Origin: Oscillospiraceae bacterium
GTDB lineage: Bacteria > Bacillota > Clostridia > Oscillospirales > Ruminococcaceae
Direction: 5' to 3'
Length of the DNA: 64,000 bases
Assembly: GCA_902363145.1 (NCBI GenBank)
Contig: CABIZB010000003.1
Span: 1 to 64,000 of the forward strand
In this document: piece after piece, positions 52,074 to 59,867 of the stretch
Layout: the number at the start of each line of letters is the position of its first letter
Position numbering within the stretch: position 1 is the first letter of the stretch
Notes under the pieces: model-generated
Database searches by the model: none
What the model saw: only the letters and a program-made list of their open reading frames with translations
Told to the model about the DNA's origin: nothing
Made by a program: the position numbers and the translations under genes

Positions 52074-54086
52074 ATGCATAGAATAGGCGTATTTGTATGC
52101 CACTGCGGTACCAACATCGCTGCTACCGTTGACGTCAAGCAGGTTGCTGAAGCCATGAAGCAGGAGCCCGGCGTAGTCTTCTCCACAGATTATCAGTATA
52201 TGTGTTCCGAAGGCGGTCAGACAATGATCCAGGATACTATCAGGGATCAGAAGCTCACAGGCGTTGTTGTCTGCTCATGTTCACCCCGTATGCACGAGGC
52301 TACATTCAGAAAGGCTGCCGCTAAAGCAGGTCTTAACTCTTACATGGTAGAAATTGCCAATATCCGTGAGCAGTGCTCCTGGATACACAAGGATATCATG
52401 TCCGCTACAGAAAAGGCTATAATCCTTGCACGTACAGCAGTTGCAAAGGTTCAGCTCAACGCTCCCCTCATCGCAGGCGAAAGCCCCGTTACCAAGCGTG
52501 CCCTCGTTATCGGCGGCGGTATCGCAGGTATGCAGACTGCTCTTGATATCGCTGAGGCAGGCTTCGATGTTGATATCGTTGAGAAGCAGCCCACTATCGG
52601 CGGAAAGATGACCCAGATCGACAAGACCTTCCCTACCCTCGACTGCGCATCCTGTATCCTTACTCCTAAGATGGTTGACTGCTCACAGAATGAGAAGATC
52701 CACATCTACGCATACAGCGAGGTTGCTGAGGTTTCAGGCTTCGTAGGAAACTTCACCGCAAAGATCAGAAAGAAAGCTCGTTTCGTTGATGCTACCAAGT
52801 GCACAGGCTGCGGCGTCTGCACAGAAAAGTGCCCTCAGAAGAAGGTACCCAACGAGTTCAATATGGGCTTCAATAACAGACGTGCCATCTACATTCCTTT
52901 TGCTCAGGCAGTTCCCAAGGTCGCTACCATTGACCCCAACTACTGCACAATGCTCAAGACAGGCAAGTGCGGCGTTTGCTCCAAGGTATGCTCCGCAGGC
53001 GCTATCGACTACACTCAGAAGGACGAGATCATTGAGGAAAAGTACGGCGCAATCGTTGCCGCTACCGGTTACAACCCCATCAATATCGACAAGTACGATG
53101 AGTTCGCATATTCCCAGAGCAAGGACGTTATCACTTCTCTCGAGCTTGAAAGACTTATGAATGCCGCAGGTCCTTCCAACGGTACTCTCGTAAGACCTTC
53201 TTACCTCGACAAGCAGGACGACCACAGAGCTCACCCCAAGACCATCGTTTTCGTTCAGTGCGTAGGCTCCAGATCGGACGACGGCTGCGGAAAGCCCTAC
53301 TGCTCCAAGATCTGCTGTATGTACACCGCTAAGCACGCAATGCTTATCAGAGAAAAATATCCCGATACAAACGTATATGTATTCTATATTGATGTCCGTA
53401 CTCCCGGTAAGCTCTTCGATGAGTTCTACCGCAGAGCTGTTGAACAGTACGGCGTTCACTACATAAAGGGTATGGTCGGAAAGGTTTCCCCCAGACCTGA
53501 CGGAAATCTTGATGTTCAGGCATCTGACCTTATCGCTAACGAGCAGCTCCATATCAACGCTGATCTGGTAGTTCTCGCAACCGCTATCGAGCCTGACAAG
53601 TCCGCCCGTTCCGTAGCTACAATGCTCAGAGCAAGTATGGATACCAACGACTTCTTCACCGAGGCTCATGCAAAGCTTCGTCCCGTAGAGAGCCCCACAG
53701 CAGGCGTATTCCTCTCAGGCGTATGCCAGGGCCCCAAGGATATCCCCGAGACCGTTTCTCAGGCCAGCGCTGCTGCTGCCAAGGTAATCGGACTCCTTGC
53801 AAAGGACAAGCTCACAGGCAACCCCTGCGTTGCTCACTCCGATGAGCTTATGTGCAACGGCTGCTCTTCCTGCGAGAAGGTTTGTCCTTACGGTGCTATC
53901 ACATATTCCGACAAGGAATTCAGACAGCCTGACAGAACAACGGCTATCCGCCGTGTAGCTTCCGTAAACGAGGCTGTATGCCAGGGCTGCGGCGCTTGTA
54001 CAGTTGCCTGCCCGTCCGGAGCTATGGATCTTAAGGGCTTCTCCAATAAACAGATTATGGCGGAGGTAGATGCAATATGCAAGTAA
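52074..54086 (+). CDS. hdrA: Heterodisulfide reductase subunit A homologue (FAD, bifurcating flavoprotein)
   Basis: 670 residues in HdrA order: N-terminal HRIGVFVCHCGTNIAATVDV region, FAD fold LVIGGGIAGMQTALDIAEAG (about 143-163), inserted ferredoxin CTGCGVCTEKCPQKK, a thioredoxin-reductase-like part with CVGSRSDDGCGKPYCSKICC, and C-terminal ferredoxin CNGCSSCEKVCPYGAI and CQGCGACTVACPSGAMD. In methanogens the HdrA flavin splits electron pairs between ferredoxin and the disulfide. Here it is the likely bifurcating core between the Flx and HdrBC/Frd modules. Its end overlaps flxD by 10 bp. Confidence 0.94.
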   Translation: MHRIGVFVCHCGTNIAATVDVKQVAEAMKQEPGVVFSTDYQYMCSEGGQTMIQDTIRDQKLTGVVVCSCSPRMHEATFRKAAAKAGLNSYMVEIANIREQCSWIHKDIMSATEKAIILARTAVAKVQLNAPLIAGESPVTKRALVIGGGIAGMQTALDIAEAGFDVDIVEKQPTIGGKMTQIDKTFPTLDCASCILTPKMVDCSQNEKIHIYAYSEVAEVSGFVGNFTAKIRKKARFVDATKCTGCGVCTEKCPQKKVPNEFNMGFNNRRAIYIPFAQAVPKVATIDPNYCTMLKTGKCGVCSKVCSAGAIDYTQKDEIIEEKYGAIVAATGYNPINIDKYDEFAYSQSKDVITSLELERLMNAAGPSNGTLVRPSYLDKQDDHRAHPKTIVFVQCVGSRSDDGCGKPYCSKICCMYTAKHAMLIREKYPDTNVYVFYIDVRTPGKLFDEFYRRAVEQYGVHYIKGMVGKVSPRPDGNLDVQASDLIANEQLHINADLVVLATAIEPDKSARSVATMLRASMDTNDFFTEAHAKLRPVESPTAGVFLSGVCQGPKDIPETVSQASAAAAKVIGLLAKDKLTGNPCVAHSDELMCNGCSSCEKVCPYGAITYSDKEFRQPDRTTAIRRVASVNEAVCQGCGACTVACPSGAMDLKGFSNKQIMAEVDAICK

Positions 54087-54523
54087 ATGAAAACAAAGAA
54101 TTCAAGCCTCTGATCGTGGCTTTCTGCTGCAACTGGTGCTCATATGCGGGCGCTGACCTCGCAGGTACCAACAGACTCAACTACCCTGCCGATGTCAAGA
54201 TCATACGTGTTCCCTGCTCCTGCCGTGTAAACCCCATGTTTATCCTCCGTGCCTTCCAGAGAGGCGCTGACGGCGTTATCATGTGCGGCTGCCACCCCGG
54301 AGACTGCCACTACACTTCCGGCAACTACTTTGCAAGAAGAAGAATGACCCTGCTGTTCTCCATGCTCGACTTCATGGGCATCGAGAAGGAAAGAACCCGT
54401 GTTGAATGGGTATCCGCTGCAGAGGGTGCAAAGTTCGCCGCTACAATGAACGAGTTCGTTGAGACTGTTACCAAGCTCGGCGAAAACAAGAGATTGGAGG
54501 ATCTGAGATGCAAGAAGCAGTAA
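54077..54523 (+). CDS. flxD: MvhD/FlxD-type iron-sulfur protein
   Basis: A 148-residue MvhD-family protein: FCCNWCSYAGADLAGTNRL, VPCSCRVNPMFILRAFQRGADGV, MCGCHPGDCHYTSGN. These cysteines bind a [2Fe-2S] cluster that passes electrons from the donor module to HdrA. It overlaps hdrA at the start and flxC by 16 bp at the end, so the chain is tightly coupled. In hydrogenase-linked systems the donor is MvhAG; here the neighbours are Flx proteins, so NAD(P)H is the likely donor. Confidence 0.92.
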   Translation: MQVNENKEFKPLIVAFCCNWCSYAGADLAGTNRLNYPADVKIIRVPCSCRVNPMFILRAFQRGADGVIMCGCHPGDCHYTSGNYFARRRMTLLFSMLDFMGIEKERTRVEWVSAAEGAKFAATMNEFVETVTKLGENKRLEDLRCKKQ

Positions 54524-55485
54524 TCAAGCGCGCTAAAGAGCTTCTGGCAGACGGCACTGTTAACCGTGTTGTAGGCTGGAAAGCAGGCGAATTTGCTTAC
54601 GATACCACCCCTGCCGTTTTCACATCGGCTGAGGAGCTGGACGCAGGCTTCATTTACAACGATTTCTGTGCGCCTAACCTTTCAAAGTACCTGGTAAAGG
54701 AATCCCGCAAGGAGGGCAAGCTCCTGGTATTCCTCAAGCCCTGCGATACATACAGCTTCAATCAGCTCCTTAAAGAGCATAGGATCCTCCGTGACAACGT
54801 TTATATCATCGGCGTTGAGTGCACAGGCAAGGTTGACGCTGATACCGTTAAGTCCAAGGGTATCAAGGGTATCACAGGCATGGAAAGCGACGGCGAGACC
54901 GTTACTATCCACACTCTTTACGGCGACAAGACAATGCCCAAGACCGAAACTCTCGGCGACAAGTGCAAGACCTGCAAGAGCAAGAAGCACGTTATTTTTG
55001 ATGAGATGATCGGAAACGACGGCGAAGTAAATACCGACGGCGCACGCTTTGAGCTTGTTGAAAAGCTGGAAGCAATGACTCCCGACGAGCGCTACAACTT
55101 CTGGAGAGGCGAGCTTTCCAAGTGCATCCGCTGCAACGCATGCAGAAATGTATGTCCTGCCTGCACCTGTGAAAACTGCGTATTCGATAACCCCAACTCC
55201 GGTATCGCTCAGAGAGCCGCTACCGACTCCTTCGAGGAGAATATGTTCCACCTTATCCGATCCTTCCACGTTGCGGGCAGATGCACAGACTGCGGCGAAT
55301 GTACAAGAGTTTGTCCTCAGAACATTCCCCTGCACCTCATCAACCGCAAGTACATCAAGGATATCAACGAATTCTACGGCGATTATCAGGCAGGTTCGGA
55401 TCTCGAGACCCGTGCTCCTCTTAACGCTTACACATTCGGCGACTGCGAACCCAACATTGTATATAAAAGAGGAGGTAACGAATAA
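54508..55485 (+). CDS. flxC: FrhB/FdhB-like iron-sulfur protein (Flx module)
   Basis: A 325-residue 4Fe-4S protein. The first part (about 1-190) resembles FrhB-type domains (LVFLKPCDTYSFNQLLKEH, YIIGVECTGKVD). Two clusters follow: CIRCNACRNVCPACTCENC (about 212-230) and CTDCGECTRVCPQNIPL (about 259-275). An additional CKTCKSKKH motif lies near 152. Such a protein accompanies FlxA and FlxB in the bacterial FlxABCD-HdrABC complexes; letter assignment of the subunits is by position and may differ between authors. Confidence 0.78.
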   Translation: MQEAVIKRAKELLADGTVNRVVGWKAGEFAYDTTPAVFTSAEELDAGFIYNDFCAPNLSKYLVKESRKEGKLLVFLKPCDTYSFNQLLKEHRILRDNVYIIGVECTGKVDADTVKSKGIKGITGMESDGETVTIHTLYGDKTMPKTETLGDKCKTCKSKKHVIFDEMIGNDGEVNTDGARFELVEKLEAMTPDERYNFWRGELSKCIRCNACRNVCPACTCENCVFDNPNSGIAQRAATDSFEENMFHLIRSFHVAGRCTDCGECTRVCPQNIPLHLINRKYIKDINEFYGDYQAGSDLETRAPLNAYTFGDCEPNIVYKRGGNE

Positions 55486-56504
55486 TGTTCAAGCTTCCTA
55501 TAGATAAACTTGACGCACTTTTTGCGGCTGTGGCTTCCGCAAGCACACTTTATCTCCCCGTTGACGGCAATGACGGCAGGGCAAGCTACAAGAAATGGTC
55601 CGAGGGCACAAAGATGAGCAAGGCTCTCAACACCGTAAGAAGTGCCAAGGATTTCTTCTTCCCCCAGACCCAGAACCTCTGCGACTTCAATGTCAAGGGT
55701 CAGAACATCGAGATCATCGACAACAGAACCGAGAGCGAGGATTTCGTAGTATTCGGCGTTCGTGCCTGCGATGCAAGAAGCTTCACCATTCTGGACAAGG
55801 TTTTCCTTGCAGACCCTGTTGACAGCTACTATGCTACCCGCCGTGAGCACGGAACCATTGTTACAATGGCTTGCACCGAGCCTGAGGAAAACTGCTTCTG
55901 CGGCGTGTTTGGCATCGACGCTGCTGCTCCAGAGGGAGACGCTGCCTGCTGGACCACTGAGAACGCTGTTTACATTCAGGCAAACACCGAAAAGGGCGAG
56001 AAGTTCATCGAGTCCGTAAAGTCCCTCCTTACCGAGTGCGGCAGCGAGGCTGTTGACGCTCAGAAGGCTGAGACAAAGAAGATCCTCGAAAAGCTCCCCT
56101 TCGCAAATGTTTCCACTGATTATTTCAGAAAGAACACTCTTCTCGATATCTTCAATTCCGATAAGTGGGCAAAGCTTTCCGAATCCTGCCTTGGCTGCGG
56201 AACCTGCACATTCGTTTGCCCCACCTGCCAGTGCTACGATATCAAGGACTATGACACAGGCCACGGTATCAAGCGCTACAGAACCTGGGACAGCTGTATG
56301 TACTCCGACTTCACAAAGATGGCTGCCGCCAACTCCAGAAATACCCAGCTCCAGCGTTTCAGACAGCGCTTCATGCACAAGCTGGTTTATTTCCCCGACA
56401 ACAACAACGGCGAGTTCGGCTGCGTAGGCTGCGGACGCTGCCTGTCCAGATGCCCCATTTCCATGAATATCATTAAGGTCATCAAGAATTTCGGAGAGGA
56501 GTAA
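55485..56504 (+). CDS. flxB: AsrA-like iron-sulfur protein (Flx module)
   Basis: A 339-residue protein like subunit A of anaerobic sulfite reductase: FVVFGVRACDARSFTILDKV, then two ferredoxin motifs CLGCGTCTFVCPTCQCYDI (about 228-246) and CVGCGRCLSRCPISMNI (about 313-329), with RTWDSCMYSDFT between. ATG overlaps the previous stop (TAATG). It carries electrons between the flavin subunit encoded next and the other Fe-S subunits. No sulfite reductase catalytic subunit is encoded nearby, which argues against a role in sulfite reduction. Confidence 0.85.
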   Translation: MFKLPIDKLDALFAAVASASTLYLPVDGNDGRASYKKWSEGTKMSKALNTVRSAKDFFFPQTQNLCDFNVKGQNIEIIDNRTESEDFVVFGVRACDARSFTILDKVFLADPVDSYYATRREHGTIVTMACTEPEENCFCGVFGIDAAAPEGDAACWTTENAVYIQANTEKGEKFIESVKSLLTECGSEAVDAQKAETKKILEKLPFANVSTDYFRKNTLLDIFNSDKWAKLSESCLGCGTCTFVCPTCQCYDIKDYDTGHGIKRYRTWDSCMYSDFTKMAAANSRNTQLQRFRQRFMHKLVYFPDNNNGEFGCVGCGRCLSRCPISMNIIKVIKNFGEE

Positions 56505-56511
56505 TAAAATA

Positions 56512-57339
56512 ATGCTGAATGAAACTTTGATCCCCAGAATCGGCGTTGTTACTGATATCCGTCAGGATACTCCCGACGTCAAGACATTCAGAGTTGTCGG
56601 CACAGACGGAAAGAAGCTCTTTGAGCATATTCCCGGTCAGTGTGCGATGCTCTCTGTTCCCGGTGTAGGCGAGGGTATGTTCTCCATCACCTCCTCCCCC
56701 ACCAACGAAGAATATATGGAATTTTCCATCAAGAAGTGCGGCTGCCTTACATCATGGCTCCACATGATGGACGTTGGCCAGCAGATCACAGTAAGAGGCC
56801 CCTACGGAAACGGCTTCCCTGTTGAGACTGACTTCAAGGGCAAGAACCTTCTGTTCATCGCAGGCGGTATCGGTCTTGCTCCTCTGCGCTCCGTTATCAA
56901 CTATGTACGTGACAAGCGTGAGAATTACGGCACCGTTCAGATCATCTACGGTTCCCGTTCCAAGGACGACCTGGTAGATTATCAGGAGATCATCAACGAG
57001 TGGATGGCTGACGACGGCATCGAAGTCAACCTCACCATCGACCGTGAGCAGGAAGGCTGGGACGGCCACGTTGGATTCGTTCCCAACTACGTTAAGGAGC
57101 TTAACCCCGACATCACAAAGACTGTTGTAATGTGCGGACCTCCTATCATGATCAAGTTCACACTCGGCGGTCTGAAGGAACTGGGCTTCAACGAGACCCA
57201 GGTATTCACTACCATGGAGCTGAGAATGAAGTGTGCGATCGGCAAGTGCGGCAGATGCAACATCGGCAACAAGTATGTCTGCAAGGACGGCCCCGTATTC
57301 AGATTTGACCAGCTCAGCGAGCTGCCTAACGAATATTGA
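56512..57339 (+). CDS. flxA: AsrB-like FAD/NAD(P)H-binding oxidoreductase subunit (Flx module)
   Basis: A 275-residue ferredoxin-reductase-like subunit. The FAD domain holds GQCAMLSVPGVGEGMFSITS, the nucleotide domain holds LLFIAGGIGLAPLRSVINYV and VVMCGPPIMIKFTLGGLKEL, and the C-terminal cysteine cluster MKCAIGKCGRCNIGNKYVC binds [2Fe-2S]. It is the predicted entry point for NADH or NADPH. The gene starts 7 bp after flxB and ends 19 bp before frdB. Confidence 0.92.
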   Translation: MLNETLIPRIGVVTDIRQDTPDVKTFRVVGTDGKKLFEHIPGQCAMLSVPGVGEGMFSITSSPTNEEYMEFSIKKCGCLTSWLHMMDVGQQITVRGPYGNGFPVETDFKGKNLLFIAGGIGLAPLRSVINYVRDKRENYGTVQIIYGSRSKDDLVDYQEIINEWMADDGIEVNLTIDREQEGWDGHVGFVPNYVKELNPDITKTVVMCGPPIMIKFTLGGLKELGFNETQVFTTMELRMKCAIGKCGRCNIGNKYVCKDGPVFRFDQLSELPNEY

Positions 57340-57358
57340 TTAAGGAGTGAATTTCAAG

Positions 57359-58033
57359 ATGGAAAAAATGGTAAACATCTATCTGTTCGGCAAGCAGTAC
57401 ACAGTTCCTGCAAGCCTTACAATCATGAAGGCTATGGAATATGCCGGATATCAGCTTATCAGAGGCTGCGGATGCAGAAACGGCTTCTGCGGCGCTTGTG
57501 CAACTATCTACAGAGTAAAGGGCGATCCCGAGCTCAAGACCTGTCTCGCATGTCAGACCCAGGTTCAGGAAAATATGTACATCGCTACCCTGCCTTTCTT
57601 CCCCCTCGTAAAGCAGATCTACGATATAAACAATATCCCTACCACACAGGCTGTTATGATGCAGCTTTATCCTGAGATCTACAGCTGCGTAGGCTGCAAT
57701 GCCTGCACAAAGGCTTGTACTCAGAAGCTCAACGTTATGCAGTACATCGCATACGCTCAGAGAGGCGATTTCGCTAAGTGCGCAGAAGAATCCTTTGACT
57801 GCGTAATGTGCGGCGTTTGCTCCTCCAGATGCCCCGCAGGCATCTCTCATCCTCAGGTCGGAATGCTTGCAAGAAGAATCAACGGCAAGTACCTTATGCC
57901 CAAGTCCCAGCACCTTGAGGACAGAGTTAAGGAGATCCATAACGGTGATTTCAAGGAATTCCTTGACACTCTTATGGCTGAATCTGATGAGCAGCTTCAG
58001 GAACGCTACAATAACAGAGATATTGAAAAGTAA
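57359..58033 (+). CDS. frdB: Fumarate reductase iron-sulfur subunit, soluble type
   Basis: A 224-residue FrdB/TfrB-like protein. A [2Fe-2S] domain (GCGCRNGFCGACATIY, KTCLACQ) is followed by two motifs CVGCNACTKACTQ (about 115-126) and CVMCGVCSSRCPAG (about 146-159). Both are complete CxxCxxCxxxC sets, so two [4Fe-4S] clusters are expected instead of the [4Fe-4S] plus [3Fe-4S] of membrane-bound fumarate reductases. No quinone-site region or anchor gene is present. ATG 57359 follows AAGGAG. It probably links the Hdr-Flx module to FrdA. Confidence 0.85.
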   Translation: MEKMVNIYLFGKQYTVPASLTIMKAMEYAGYQLIRGCGCRNGFCGACATIYRVKGDPELKTCLACQTQVQENMYIATLPFFPLVKQIYDINNIPTTQAVMMQLYPEIYSCVGCNACTKACTQKLNVMQYIAYAQRGDFAKCAEESFDCVMCGVCSSRCPAGISHPQVGMLARRINGKYLMPKSQHLEDRVKEIHNGDFKEFLDTLMAESDEQLQERYNNRDIEK

Positions 58034-58047
58034 GGGAGGCGCCGTAA

Positions 58048-59649
58048 ATGTACACTAATGAAGAAATGCTTGCCTCTATTAAGAAGGTTGAAGCAAACAG
58101 AGCTGCAAACGCAGCATATGAGCCTGCAAGAATGACCGCTGAGCAGAAGGACGAGGTCCTCAAGACCTACCACCCCGACTACATTGAGTCTCAGTTCGAG
58201 GATCTTAAGATCGGCCCCAACAAGGGCGATAAGGTTCCCCACGAGCTGGCTGCTCTTCTCCAGGCTAACAGCCGTATCGATCCCTCCAAGATCGACCTTG
58301 AGCACCCCAAGTACGATGTTGACGTTCTCATCATCGGCGGCGGCGGAGCAGGTTCTTCCGCAGCTATCGAGGCTCACAACGGCGGCGCTAACGTAATGAT
58401 CGTTACAAAGCTCCGTATCGGCGATGCTAACACAATGATGGCTGAGGGCGGTATCCAGGCTGCTGATAAGCCCAACGATTCCCCTGCTATCCACTACATC
58501 GACGCTTACGGCGGAGGTCACTTCAAGGGCAAGCATGAGCTGGTTTACAAGCTCGTTAATGAAGCTCCCGACGCTATCAAGTGGCTCAATGAGCTGGGCG
58601 TTGAATTCGATAAGGCTCCCGACGGAACCATGATTACCACCCACGGCGGCGGAACCTCCAGAAAGAGAATGCACGCCTGCAAGGACTACTCCGGCGCAGA
58701 GATCATGAAGACTCTCCGTGACGAAGTTCTCAACAGACAGATCCCCGTTGTTGACTTTACCGCTGCTATCGAGATAATCCTCGACGATCAGGGCAAGGCA
58801 GCAGGTGCTGTTCTCATGAACATGGAGACCAAGGAGATCATGGTAGCTAAGGCTAAGACCGTTATCATCGCAACAGGCGGTGCAGGTCGTCTCCATTACC
58901 AGGGCTTCCCCACCTCCAACCACTACGGCGCAACCGCAGACGGACTTGTTCTTGCATACCGTGCAGGCGCTAAGCTCCTCTACGCTGATTCTCTCCAGTA
59001 CCACCCCACAGGCGCAGCATTCCCCGAGCAGATCTTCGGCGCTCTCGTAACTGAGAAGGTTCGTTCCCTCGGTGCAAAGCTCGTTAACGTTGACGGTGAA
59101 GTATTCATGCATCCCCTGGAGACCCGTGATATCTGCGCATCCTCTATCATCAGAGAGTGCAAGGCAAGACACAAGGGCATCAGCACAGGCGACGGTGAAG
59201 GCGTATGGCTCGATACTCCTATGATCGAACTCAAGAACGGCGAGGGCACTATCGAAAAGAGAATCCCCGCAATGCTCAGAATGTTCATGGAGTACGGCAT
59301 TGATATCCGTAAGGAACCTATCATCGTATATCCTACCCTCCACTACCAGAACGGCGGTATCGACATCACCGATGACGGCATGAGCGGCATTGAGAACCTC
59401 TACGTTGCAGGTGAGGCTGTAGGCGGTATCCACGGCAGAAACAGACTTATGGGCAACTCCCTCCTGGACGTTATCGTATTCGGCAGAAACGCAGGTAGAA
59501 GCGTTGCAGCTAAGTACAAGAACGTTACAGTTGGCAAGCTCACACTTGACCACGTAAACAAGTTCGCTGAGGAAATGAAGGAAGCAGGCATCGTTACCGA
59601 TGTTGTTTCTCCTAAGCTTCTCCCCGACTACGCAAGAAGAGCTAACTGA
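58048..59649 (+). CDS. frdA: Fumarate reductase flavoprotein subunit, soluble type
   Basis: 533 residues with an unusual N-terminal extension of about 90 residues before the FAD fold (VDVLIIGGGGAGSSAAIEAH). Family motifs follow: MMAEGGIQAA, THGGGTSRKRMHACKDYSG, YHPTGAAFPEQI, HYQNGGIDI and LYVAGEAVGGIHGRNRLMGN with the catalytic region. The His that binds FAD covalently in FrdA/SdhA (SHT before AEGG) is replaced by GDANTMMAEGG, so FAD should be noncovalent, as in NadB and thiol:fumarate reductase. No frdC or frdD follows. A start after GGGAGG is clear. Aspartate oxidase is less likely given the frdB partner. Confidence 0.87.
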   Translation: MYTNEEMLASIKKVEANRAANAAYEPARMTAEQKDEVLKTYHPDYIESQFEDLKIGPNKGDKVPHELAALLQANSRIDPSKIDLEHPKYDVDVLIIGGGGAGSSAAIEAHNGGANVMIVTKLRIGDANTMMAEGGIQAADKPNDSPAIHYIDAYGGGHFKGKHELVYKLVNEAPDAIKWLNELGVEFDKAPDGTMITTHGGGTSRKRMHACKDYSGAEIMKTLRDEVLNRQIPVVDFTAAIEIILDDQGKAAGAVLMNMETKEIMVAKAKTVIIATGGAGRLHYQGFPTSNHYGATADGLVLAYRAGAKLLYADSLQYHPTGAAFPEQIFGALVTEKVRSLGAKLVNVDGEVFMHPLETRDICASSIIRECKARHKGISTGDGEGVWLDTPMIELKNGEGTIEKRIPAMLRMFMEYGIDIRKEPIIVYPTLHYQNGGIDITDDGMSGIENLYVAGEAVGGIHGRNRLMGNSLLDVIVFGRNAGRSVAAKYKNVTVGKLTLDHVNKFAEEMKEAGIVTDVVSPKLLPDYARRAN

Positions 59650-59727
59650 TAAGTAAATTTTCTGTTAAAAAATAGTTTTTTGACTATGATTTTCCGAAAA
59701 TTTGTAGTATAATTTTAAAGGCACTTT

Positions 59728-59756
59728 CAAACCCCTGCAATTTTTGCGGGGGTTTG
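59728..59756 (+). terminator. Hairpin between frdA and the AspT-type gene
   Basis: CAAACCCCTGCAA/TTGCGGGGGTTTG, 13-bp arms with a 3-nt loop, followed by TAATGTGTTGTGTGTTTTTTTT. A TATAAT at 59709-59714 lies just before it, so a promoter with an immediate hairpin is an alternative reading. Confidence 0.55.
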
Positions 59757-59867
59757 TAATGTGTTGTGTGTTTTTTTTCGGGATAGTCCGATTTAGGCAT
59801 GATTTCCTGCTTTTCTATCGTGTTTTAATCGGAATGTCCTCAATATTATGTTTGGAGGTCAAACCCT

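Noticed and set aside
55485..57339. Anaerobic sulfite reductase (asrABC)
   Set aside because: The AsrA- and AsrB-like genes are followed by frdB and frdA, with no sulfite reductase catalytic subunit carrying sirohaem motifs; the Flx interpretation fits the hdr neighbours better.
58006..59553. 515-codon minus-strand frame
   Set aside because: It is opposite frdA, the same codon-bias artefact as above; similar frames lie opposite ldh, fumC, hdrA and flxB.
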